Shown piece by piece: positions 1-6,923 of a DNA stretch of 15,822 bases (within the stretch, counting starts at the first letter, position 1; every line of letters starts with the position of its first letter). The position numbers were made by a program, and so were the translations under genes. The DNA comes from Planctomycetota bacterium (GTDB lineage Bacteria > Planctomycetota > GCA-002687715), in the NCBI GenBank assembly GCA_013213915.1, contig JABSRK010000049.1, positions 1 to 15,822 on the forward strand. The letters are read 5' to 3'. Below the pieces are notes generated by a model. It did not search any database. It worked only from the letters and a program-made list of their open reading frames with translations, and had not been told where the DNA came from.

Positions 1-1084
1 CGGCGCGCGCGACGACACAGATGTCGCGCAACACCTGGGCCCGGCGAGCGAGCGGTGCGCTACCGACGACAGCGTCGACGCGACGCGGCAGGTCCTCTCG
101 CAACGCCTCGACGCTGAGATGCCGGGTGACCTTGCCTTCGCCCAGGAAGCTCTCGATCGACTCTGCCTCCTCTTCGGACACATCCCCTGACGCACCCGCC
201 ACGACCATGGCTCCGGCGAGCAGCAGTCGCCGCATGAACGCGGCCTGTTCGCTCGTGTCCTTCAGGTAACCGGGCTCCATGATCGCCATGACGTCCTGAA
301 CAGCCGCCTCGAGCACCGCGGATGACGCACCCCCGTCGGTCATGTACTCGGATTCGCTGAACAACTTGGCGGCCTTGAGCCGCAACGGACTGAACGGGTG
401 CGTCGAAAACCAGTCGGCGCGAACCGGATCGCTCGCGGTCACCGAGCCGAACCCTTCGAGCGCATCGACCTGGGCGAGCAGCGCGTCCATCACGACATTC
501 GCCGCCCCTGCACTCAGGCCAGAAGCCAACTTGAACAACCCGCGCGCGACGGCATCGAGCTCGCCGGCGCACCACATCCCCGCTCGGTCCGCCGACACCT
601 CGGCGTACCGTGACCATGCGTAGAGTTGCAGCGCCATGCGCGGCGACACGGCATACGGCCCCTCGAGGAGCGCCCCGACTGGGATGTCGTGGTGTCCGAA
701 CATGTGGTGCCCGAGCTCGTGGCCCGCGACGAACGCGAGCTCGTCGCCGTCGAACGCGTCGAGCAGCTCGGACGAGAACATGAGCAGCACGCGCTCGTCT
801 TCGGGCCGCACGCACGCCGCGTTCAGGTGCGGGCTCGGATAGACGTACATCTCGACCTCGGAGTCAAGGCCGAGACGCTCGCGGCAGCGAGCGATGACCG
901 CGTGGAGTTCGGGGACAAGCGCGGGACCGAGCCGCACCGACGTGGACAGGAGTTGGCGACGCGTCTCCCCCGACTTCACGTCCTTCTCGAACCGCTCGAT
1001 CGACCGCTTGACGTCGCGGTCGTCCAAGATCTGCTTCGCGAGGGACGCATCACCCTCGGCGCGAAGATGCAAGGCAGCGCTCAT
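1..1084 (-). CDS. M48-family zinc metalloprotease with TerB-like C-terminal part (partial, runs off left edge)
   Basis: At least 361 codons are visible and the C-terminus lies beyond the left edge. The sequence shows the gluzincin motif HELGH at residues 122-126 (bases 707-721) and a downstream E162-V-S-A-D166 segment. That segment matches the M48 pattern in which the glutamate is the third zinc ligand. The family hydrolyses peptide bonds with one zinc ion. No signal peptide or membrane helix is visible in the N-terminal 100 residues, so a soluble cytoplasmic form is likely, unlike HtpX. After about residue 290 an acidic helical stretch (GDVSEEEAES) and a later helix ending VVARA resemble the repeat pattern of TerB-like domains; this assignment is tentative. 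The start is ATG 1084, because an in-frame TAG lies five codons upstream. The Shine-Dalgarno signal is weak (GTAGGG). The gene stands alone, downstream of the sigma factor on the same strand. Confidence 0.85.
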   Translation of the reverse strand, partial: MSAALHLRAEGDASLAKQILDDRDVKRSIERFEKDVKSGETRRQLLSTSVRLGPALVPELHAVIARCRERLGLDSEVEMYVYPSPHLNAACVRPEDERVLLMFSSELLDAFDGDELAFVAGHELGHHMFGHHDIPVGALLEGPYAVSPRMALQLYAWSRYAEVSADRAGMWCAGELDAVARGLFKLASGLSAGAANVVMDALLAQVDALEGFGSVTASDPVRADWFSTHPFSPLRLKAAKLFSESEYMTDGGASSAVLEAAVQDVMAIMEPGYLKDTSEQAAFMRRLLLAGAMVVAGASGDVSEEEAESIESFLGEGKVTRHLSVEALREDLPRRVDAVVGSAPLARRAQVLRDICVVARA

Positions 1085-1134
1085 GGGGTCGGGACCCTAC
1101 CACGAGCCGCTCACGCGCCGAGGGTGCGCGCTCG

Positions 1135-1146
1135 TCCCGATCGGGA
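1135..1146. repeat. 12-bp perfect palindrome upstream of the M48 gene
   Basis: TCCCGATCGGGA is a perfect inverted repeat centred about 56 bp upstream of the protease start codon. It could be an operator half-site pair. With so short a repeat in G+C-rich DNA, chance is a fair alternative. Confidence 0.25.
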
Positions 1147-1193
1147 ACAGAGACACAACGGATGCGCACCTCTTCGCAGCCGGGGATGCGCGT

Positions 1194-1220
1194 GTCCGGT
1201 AGCGACCGGATTTTCTCTCT
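1194..1220 (+). terminator. Terminator-like hairpin reading on the plus strand, not next to any plus-strand gene
   Basis: A six-base-pair stem TCCGGT/ACCGGA (1195-1200 and 1205-1210) closes the loop AGCG and can be extended by one G-T pair. It is followed directly by TTTTCTCTCT. This is the shape of an intrinsic terminator for plus-strand RNA, yet the flanking genes are both on the minus strand. It may stop antisense transcription from the protease region, or it may be an inverted repeat with another role. Confidence 0.35.
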
Positions 1221-1381
1221 AACGATCTCCAGATGCCCGCGCGCAGCCTCTTACGACTGCACTGTCTTGGACTCCTGCTCAACGCGCGTCGGGTACTGCC
1301 TGGTTGTCGCAGAGGACAGCCTGGTGGCCGTTCCTCTCCGACCACATAGATCGGGGTGGCTTTCGCTTACCCGTGCGGAGC

Positions 1382-1394
1382 CCCGCAAAGCGGG
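1382..1394 (-). terminator. Small hairpin just after the sigma factor stop codon
   Basis: CCCGC-TTT-GCGGG on the minus strand lies three bases after the TGA of the sigma factor gene. The stem is only five pairs and no U-tract follows, so a role in termination is possible but weakly supported. Confidence 0.22.
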
Positions 1395-1397
1395 AAA

Positions 1398-2078
1398 TCA
1401 GCCGGTCGCGAAGGCGTCACGGAGGCGCCGGCGGGCGCGGAAGAGCAGTAGCGACACCGCGTTAGGGGTTTTCCCCAGCATGGCCGCGATGTCCTTGCAG
1501 GAAAGATCTCGGACGTACCGAAGCTCCACGACCTCACGGCACGGGGCCGGCAGCCGATGGATCGCATCCCGGATGCGCGCGGCGTCCTCGCGGGCCGCGG
1601 CCCGGTCTTCAGGGGCAACAGGCTGGTCCGGAGCGGAGATGACGAACGGCCCCTTGGGATCAAGAATCCGGCGGCAGACCGTGTTGCGCCTCGCGGACGT
1701 CAGCGCGAGGTTGACACCCACCCGGTAGAGCCAGGTCGAGAAGCGGCCGCCCTGGAAGCGGTGGAGGTTCTTCAGGGCCCGAAGGAGGGCGTCCTGCACG
1801 AGGTCGGAAACGTCTTCGCGCTGGCGGGCCAGCGGCCTGAGGAGCTTCTCTAAGCCCGGCAGATAGGGGGCGACCAGCTCGCCGAACGCGTCCTGGTCGC
1901 CGTCCTTCACGCGGGCCACGAGGGCCTCGTCCCGGGTCGGAGCCGCCAGACGCAGCCCGCTCTGGCGCGTCAGATGCGCATGCTGCTCGAGAGCTACGGC
2001 TGGCGGTGTCACGTTCAGTTCTCCAATCGTCGGCCGCGGGCAGGGCGCCCGACACTGGTGAACCAGTTTCGACCCCAT
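1398..2078 (-). CDS. ECF-type RNA polymerase sigma factor (sigma-70 family)
   Basis: The 226-residue protein has a sigma region 2 (about residues 50-132, with the DVSDLVQDALLRAL helix and the WLYRVGVNLA segment that contacts the -10 element). A linker of about 40 residues follows, then a C-terminal region 4 (LPAPCREVVELRY, then the helix-turn-helix CKDIAAMLGKTPNAVS). This two-domain form without regions 1 and 3 is typical of ECF factors. ATG 2078 is chosen because AAAAGGAGC sits eight bases upstream; a GTG at 2012 (codon 23) with GGAGA seven bases upstream is a credible second start and would remove a tail not needed for region 2. The gene is divergent from a membrane Ser/Thr kinase. In Planctomycetota such sigma factors are often linked to kinases, and no anti-sigma gene lies beside it, so control by phosphorylation is a reasonable inference. 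Confidence 0.93.
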   Translation of the reverse strand: MGSKLVHQCRAPCPRPTIGELNVTPPAVALEQHAHLTRQSGLRLAAPTRDEALVARVKDGDQDAFGELVAPYLPGLEKLLRPLARQREDVSDLVQDALLRALKNLHRFQGGRFSTWLYRVGVNLALTSARRNTVCRRILDPKGPFVISAPDQPVAPEDRAAAREDAARIRDAIHRLPAPCREVVELRYVRDLSCKDIAAMLGKTPNAVSLLLFRARRRLRDAFATG

Positions 2079-2087
2079 TTTCGGTGC

Positions 2088-2094
2088 TCCTTTT
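2088..2094 (-). promoter_or_regulatory. Ribosome binding site of the sigma factor (ATG 2078)
   Basis: AAAAGGAG on the minus strand ends nine to ten bases before the ATG and supports the longer form of the sigma factor. Confidence 0.5.
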
Positions 2095-2099
2095 GGGTC

Positions 2100-2105
2100 T
2101 ATGAT
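2100..2105 (+). promoter_or_regulatory. Possible -10 element for the kinase gene in the divergent spacer
   Basis: TATGAT matches five of six bases of the vegetative -10 consensus, 54 bp before the kinase ATG. No good -35 hexamer lies 16-18 bases upstream. The whole divergent spacer is only 80 bp (2079-2158), so both promoters must lie in it or overlap the coding ends. An ECF-type -35 (GGAAC-like) was not seen. Confidence 0.3.
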
Positions 2106-2158
2106 GAAAGGGACGACCAGGAGCCGCGTTCTACAAAGGAGTTAGGACAATCCCACCG

Positions 2159-5100
2159 ATGCCCGACGATCCCCGAGAACAGCCACCCGACTCGGGTGAA
2201 GCAGACACTGACAGTGCCTGGGACATGGGACTCCAGGCGGTGTACGGCTCAGAGGCCGATCTCGTCGAGGACGACGACGACGCCCACAGCATCCTCGAGA
2301 CCCTGGAAGCGCGGCTCGGAGTCGCGTCCCGTGTCCTGCTTCCCGACGGGGATTCCGTCGGCGACAGCCCCACGGTCTTCACGAAGGAAGGCGAGGTGGA
2401 GGGGCGGCGAATCGGTCGCTATCTCGTCCTCGGGGAGATCGCACGGGGCGGCATGGGCGTGGTGCTGCGCGGACGCGACGTGGACCTGGGACGCGACGTC
2501 GCCATGAAGGTCCTGAAGGCAGAGCACGCAAACCGGCGCGGCATGGTCCAACGCTTCGTCGAAGAGGCGCAGATCGGCGGTCAACTGCAACACCCCGGCG
2601 TCGTTCCCGTCTACGAGATGGGCCTCGACGCGAAGATGCGGCCGTACTTCGCCATGAAGCTGGTCAACGGTCGGACGTTCTCAGCGCTCCTGAGTGAACG
2701 CAAAACCGCGTCGCAGGATCGCGGACGCTACCTGCAGGTATTCGAACAGATCTGCCAGACGATCGCGTACGCCCACTCCCGCAACGTCATTCATCGCGAC
2801 ATGAAACCCGCCAACGTGATGGTCGGTGCGTTCGGCGAGGTGCAGGTGTTCGACTGGGGGTTTGCCAAGGTCCTGACCCGTGGCGGTATCGAGGACGAGC
2901 GCGAAGCGCTGCAACGCGACAAGGAGGACGGATCTCTCGAGATCGAGACCGTGCGGAGCGACTCCCCGGGATCGCAGTCACTGGCCGGTTCGGTCCTCGG
3001 GACACCGTCCTACATGCCACCCGAACAGGCGATCGGTGATGTGGAGGCGCTGGATGAGCGCGCCGATGTGTTCGCGCTCGGTGCCATCCTCTGCGAGATC
3101 CTCACCGGCAAACCGCCATACGTGCGGCAGCCGGGCAGCAACATCATGGAGCAGGCGCGGGCGGCCAGCCTCGACGACGCGTACGCGCGTCTGTCCGCTT
3201 GCGAAGGCGACGCCGAGCTCATCGAATTGGCGATGCGCTGCCTGTCAGCCAGTCGGGACGACAGACCGCGTCACGGCGGCATCGTTGCGAAGGCTGTGGC
3301 GGACCACCTCGCGCACGCAGAGGAACGCACGCAAGAAGCGCAGGTCGCAGCTGCCGAAGCTCGCGTCCGGGCCACGGAGGAACGCAAGGCTCGGCGCCTC
3401 ACCGGAGCGCTCGCCGCGTCGCTCCTTATCCTGATCTGCGGCGGCGTCGGGTTCGCATGGTGGCGTCAGTCGGAACGCGCGCAGGCCGACAGGGACATCC
3501 GCGCGGCCCTCGACGACATGCACACCCTCGTCCGCGCATCAGCATGGGACGCGGCGCGGGGGGCGCTGGAGCGTGCTGATCTCGTAGCGACATCGGGAGA
3601 CGTCAGCGACGAAGCTCGCGCCGACCTCGAGAACGACCGTGCCGAGTTTCGAAGCCAGCTCGCGGTCGCTCAGGCCAAGCAGCGCGAGGAGCGCTTCATC
3701 GACCAGCTGCGAGCCATCCACACCCGACCCGTGGAAACCGAAAGCAACGACGAGCACGATTACGCAAGGGCGTTCCGTGACTTCGGTATCGACGTCATCG
3801 CGCTCGAAGCCGAGGACGCTGCGAGAGAGATCCGCGCAAAGGGATCGGACCTCGCGGAGGAGATGGCGTTCGCCCTCGATGACTGGGGAGCGCGGCTGAA
3901 GGCAGAGTTCCGTCCGCAGTGGCGGGACATGGTGAGGACAGCCTCGCTGGCCGACCCCCACCCGTGGCGTCAGCAACTTCGAGACGCCACACTCGAGTAC
4001 GACGAGGCGGACCTGCTGCTCATCGCCGCGGACCTTAAAGCGAAGGACCGGGATCCGCGCAGCATCTGTCTGCTGGCCATCGCGCTGAGGTACAGGCAGC
4101 GCGAGGTGGCCCTCAGCGTCCTGCGCGACGCGTTCCATGCGTACCCGGACGATTTCTGGATCAACTTCTACATCGGCTACACGCTCGCCCGTGGCATGCG
4201 AGGCGCGTGGGAGTCCCGAGGCCGCAAGGTCGATCCGGAGCGGCTCGACGAGGCGCTACGGCACACGCTCATCGCCCTGTCGCATCGGCCCGAGTCGGTC
4301 TCCATTCGCAACCACCTCGCGAACCTCTACCAGCTCAAGGAGGAGCCCGACGAGGCGCTGCTCCACATGGCCGAAGCCGTCAGGCTCGACCCGAGCGACA
4401 AGAACCTCCAACGCGGACTGGCTCACCTGCTGATCGAACAGGGAGATCTCGACTGGGCTCGCACGGCGATGGCGGCGCACCTGGGTGAAACCGACAAGGC
4501 GTCGTTCCGCGTTCGCTCCGCCATCGTGCGGTACACCAAGCAACTCGATATCCGATCGGGCGTCCCGCTTCCGCAGATCGTCGAGGGGCTCCGGCAGAGA
4601 CTTGACGACACCGAGCAGAGCCAGCCTGAGTTGCAGCGACAGCTGGCCATCGCCCTGTACCGTTCCGCTGACTGGGCGGGCGCGGCCAACGCGGTCGAAG
4701 CAGTGCTGATCCAGGACCAAGGAGACCTGGACGCACGAATGCTGCTGGTACGCTGCCGCATGCGCCAGGGGCGCTTCGGCAAGGCGCGCGAGGTGGGGCT
4801 CGCGAGCCGCGAACAGGGCGACGACAGGCCGGAGCTCACCATGCTCATCCAACGGGCGACGTCCTACGCAGAAACGGCCGAGAACCTGGATTCCCTCGTG
4901 CACGCACAGGTTCCGCCATCGGGGAGCACCGCGCTCAAGCTCGCCCGCGTCCTGCTCCGGAGGGGCCACTACGCGCAGGCCAGCGGGCTGTTCACGACCG
5001 CAGGGTCCGAGCGCTTCCGTGGGCGCAGAAGCCGCGGTCGTCGACGGGGTAGCACCGACGAGCCTTCGGAGATCAGGGACGCAGTCAGCGCCCTGGTGCG

Positions 5101-5380
5101 CACGGGCTGCGGCATGGGCGATGAACGCAACGAGATCGACGCCGAGTCACGCGCCGCGTTCCGCCAGCGAGCACTCGCGTGGCTGGTCGCCGATCTCAAC
5201 GCAGCCGGACGGTCGTGGTTCCGTTACCCGTTCTCGGTTCTCGAAGGTTGGGTCTACGACATCCGGCTCGCGTGCGTCCGCGACGAAGACGCCATCGCAC
5301 GCCTGCCCGAAACCGAAGCCGAAGCCTGGAGGGCCGCCTGGGCAAAAGCGAGGGAGCTGCTAGCTCGTGCGCGCCGGTGA
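2159..5380 (+). CDS. Membrane Hanks-type Ser/Thr protein kinase with C-terminal TPR-rich domain
   Basis: The 1073-residue protein has an acidic N-terminal extension (1-86) and a kinase domain (about 87-385). The domain shows the glycine loop GEIARGGMGVV (92-102), lysine K117, the catalytic loop HRDMKPAN (212-219), DWG (232-234) in place of DFG, and GTPSYMPPEQ (281-290). The stretch between DWG and the PPEQ motif is long (about 55 residues) and acidic. A charged helix (385-413) leads to one transmembrane helix (about 414-435), so the kinase lies in the cytoplasm and the tail outside or in the periplasm. The tail has a segment YARAFRDFGIDVIALE (535-550), of a kind recurrent in planctomycete kinases as I know them, and TPR-like helices (about 637-775). 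An arginine-rich patch lies near 953-965. ATG is the only in-frame start; its Shine-Dalgarno signal is weak (AGGA, 11 bases). The divergent sigma factor is a candidate partner. Confidence 0.93.
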   Translation: MPDDPREQPPDSGEADTDSAWDMGLQAVYGSEADLVEDDDDAHSILETLEARLGVASRVLLPDGDSVGDSPTVFTKEGEVEGRRIGRYLVLGEIARGGMGVVLRGRDVDLGRDVAMKVLKAEHANRRGMVQRFVEEAQIGGQLQHPGVVPVYEMGLDAKMRPYFAMKLVNGRTFSALLSERKTASQDRGRYLQVFEQICQTIAYAHSRNVIHRDMKPANVMVGAFGEVQVFDWGFAKVLTRGGIEDEREALQRDKEDGSLEIETVRSDSPGSQSLAGSVLGTPSYMPPEQAIGDVEALDERADVFALGAILCEILTGKPPYVRQPGSNIMEQARAASLDDAYARLSACEGDAELIELAMRCLSASRDDRPRHGGIVAKAVADHLAHAEERTQEAQVAAAEARVRATEERKARRLTGALAASLLILICGGVGFAWWRQSERAQADRDIRAALDDMHTLVRASAWDAARGALERADLVATSGDVSDEARADLENDRAEFRSQLAVAQAKQREERFIDQLRAIHTRPVETESNDEHDYARAFRDFGIDVIALEAEDAAREIRAKGSDLAEEMAFALDDWGARLKAEFRPQWRDMVRTASLADPHPWRQQLRDATLEYDEADLLLIAADLKAKDRDPRSICLLAIALRYRQREVALSVLRDAFHAYPDDFWINFYIGYTLARGMRGAWESRGRKVDPERLDEALRHTLIALSHRPESVSIRNHLANLYQLKEEPDEALLHMAEAVRLDPSDKNLQRGLAHLLIEQGDLDWARTAMAAHLGETDKASFRVRSAIVRYTKQLDIRSGVPLPQIVEGLRQRLDDTEQSQPELQRQLAIALYRSADWAGAANAVEAVLIQDQGDLDARMLLVRCRMRQGRFGKAREVGLASREQGDDRPELTMLIQRATSYAETAENLDSLVHAQVPPSGSTALKLARVLLRRGHYAQASGLFTTAGSERFRGRRSRGRRRGSTDEPSEIRDAVSALVRTGCGMGDERNEIDAESRAAFRQRALAWLVADLNAAGRSWFRYPFSVLEGWVYDIRLACVRDEDAIARLPETEAEAWRAAWAKARELLARARR

Positions 5381-5388
5381 TCGGTGCG
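5370..5388 (+). terminator. Hairpin over the kinase stop codon in the convergent junction
   Basis: CGCGCCG (5370-5376) pairs with CGGTGCG reading back (5382-5388) through six Watson-Crick pairs and one G-U pair, with the TGA stop in the loop. No T-tract follows. The kinase and sulfatase genes converge with only 26 bp between stops, and this is the only stem in the junction. Termination here is plausible but unproven. Confidence 0.3.
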
Positions 5389-5406
5389 ACGCCTGGTTGA
5401 TCTCCT

Positions 5407-6882
5407 TCACTTCGCCACGCCCGTCTTGACCGCCCACGCCGTCCACGTCGCCGCCATCGACTTGACGCGCTCCGGGTGCTTGGCGGCGAGGTCGTTCGTC
5501 TCGGTCCTGTCCGTGGCGAGATCGTAGAGTTCCCAGCGGCCGTACTGGCGATCGGTGACGAGCTTCCACTTGCCCTCGCGAATGGCCCGGTTCTTGCCGT
5601 AGGACCAGAAGAGGCGATCGTGTCCCTCGCGGGTCTTGCCATCGAGGACAGGCACGAGGCTCTTGCCATCGACCTGACCGGGGATCTCCGCCCCACCCAC
5701 ATCGGCCAGGGTCGGGAGGAAGTCGATGATGTGGCCGACAGCGTGGTTCATGGTCCCGGGTTCGACGCGTCCGGGCCATCGCGCGATCAGCGGCGTGGCG
5801 ATACCGCCCTCGTGGACCCATTGCTTGAAGCGACGAAACGGCGTGTTCGAAGCGAACGCCCACCCCGGCCCACAGTGCGCGTAGTGCTCCTTCGGGCCTG
5901 GGACGTGAGCCGTGTTGTTACCGCCCGGCGTCTCGGCGCAGCCGCCGTTGTCGGAAAGGAACATCACCAGGGTGTTGTCAGCGACGCCCGCGTCATCAAG
6001 CGCCTTCAGCAGCCGCCCGATGTTCTGGTCCATGCGGTCGATCATCGCCGCGTACGTCTCCATGCGCAGGGCGTTCCACTCCTTGTTCTTGGCGTTCGCC
6101 CATGGCTTGACCTTGGAGTCGGAATCCGGGAGGCGCCACTTCGGGTCCATGAGTCCGAGCTCGATCACGCGGGCGTGACGGGCGCGACGCAGGGCCTCCC
6201 ACCCGTCGTCGTACCGGCCGTCGTACTTTGCGATGTCCTCGGGGAACGCGTGCAGGGGGTAGTGGGGCGCGGTGTAGCAGACGTGTACGAAGAACGGAGT
6301 CTTCTCTCCGGCGAAGCGCTTCACGCACCCGATGGCGTGATCCGTGAACGCATCCGTCGTGTAGAACCCGTCGGGGAACTCGGTGATCCTCTTGCCGTTG
6401 TCCGAGAAGTGACGCCTGCGGCTCCCCTTGAACGGCGGGTCACGCTGGGCCGGATCGAAGAAATTGCAGCACCCGTCCCACAGCCCGTAAGCGTCGTCGA
6501 AGCCGCGGTCGATGGGACGGCGCGGCGCCCGGGATCCGAGGTGCCACTTGCCCGACAGAGCCGTCCCGTACCCCGCGGACTTCATCACCTCGGCGATGCT
6601 CGGGAGCTCCGGCTTGAGTAATGGCCCGCTCCCCCGGCGCGGGTACATACCCGTGATGACCGACGCACGCGTCGTCTCGCACTTGGCGTTGTTGTAGAAC
6701 TGGGTGAATCGGACGCCTTCCTTCGCCAGGCCGTCGATGTTGGGCGTCTTGATCTCGCCGCCGTAGCAGCCGATGTCCGACCAACCCATGTCGTCGCACA
6801 TGATGAGGACGACGTTGGGGCGAGGGGGGTCTTGCGCGATGGCGGCGCAAGCGATCAACAACAGGCTGATGAAGGTGCGCAT
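5407..6882 (-). CDS. Secreted type-I sulfatase (arylsulfatase-like) with variant CETTR active-site motif
   Basis: The 491-residue protein starts with a signal peptide (MRTFISLLLIACAAIA, likely cut before QDPP). It has the sulfatase fold of the alkaline phosphatase superfamily: metal ligands D30-D31 (MCDDMGWSD), the motif C68-E-T-T-R72 followed by ASVITG, K112-W-H114, H207 (TAPHYP), D311-N312-G and a late K354/H357 pair. Such enzymes cleave sulfate esters, often on polysaccharides, in the periplasm after C68 is converted to formylglycine. The usual motif is C-x-P-S-R (or A at the third place); here threonine replaces proline, so maturation is uncertain. An ATG 138 bp upstream in frame would overlap the preceding gene and lacks the signal peptide at its front, so ATG 6882 is preferred. 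No Shine-Dalgarno is visible. The gene lies 41 bp after the hydratase/dehydrogenase gene, on the same strand. The substrate cannot be told. Confidence 0.92.
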   Translation of the reverse strand: MRTFISLLLIACAAIAQDPPRPNVVLIMCDDMGWSDIGCYGGEIKTPNIDGLAKEGVRFTQFYNNAKCETTRASVITGMYPRRGSGPLLKPELPSIAEVMKSAGYGTALSGKWHLGSRAPRRPIDRGFDDAYGLWDGCCNFFDPAQRDPPFKGSRRRHFSDNGKRITEFPDGFYTTDAFTDHAIGCVKRFAGEKTPFFVHVCYTAPHYPLHAFPEDIAKYDGRYDDGWEALRRARHARVIELGLMDPKWRLPDSDSKVKPWANAKNKEWNALRMETYAAMIDRMDQNIGRLLKALDDAGVADNTLVMFLSDNGGCAETPGGNNTAHVPGPKEHYAHCGPGWAFASNTPFRRFKQWVHEGGIATPLIARWPGRVEPGTMNHAVGHIIDFLPTLADVGGAEIPGQVDGKSLVPVLDGKTREGHDRLFWSYGKNRAIREGKWKLVTDRQYGRWELYDLATDRTETNDLAAKHPERVKSMAATWTAWAVKTGVAK

Positions 6883-6923
6883 GACGGCGCAGTCTACTGC
6901 CGACCGCGGGGATCCGTCAGCTA

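Larger units (their letters stand above)
1085..1397. other. Gene-free stretch between the M48 gene and the ECF sigma factor
   Basis: About 313 bp hold no convincing gene on either strand; the only short open frames here are arginine-rich and overlap nothing recognisable. The stretch contains the palindrome at 1135-1146, the terminator-like hairpin at 1194-1220 and a small hairpin at 1382-1394. It presumably carries the protease promoter, but no clear -10/-35 pair could be picked. Confidence 0.5.

Noticed and set aside
5476..6621. Open frame of about 380 codons on the plus strand opposite the sulfatase
   Set aside because: It has no motif, while the opposite strand carries the whole sulfatase set of active-site residues.
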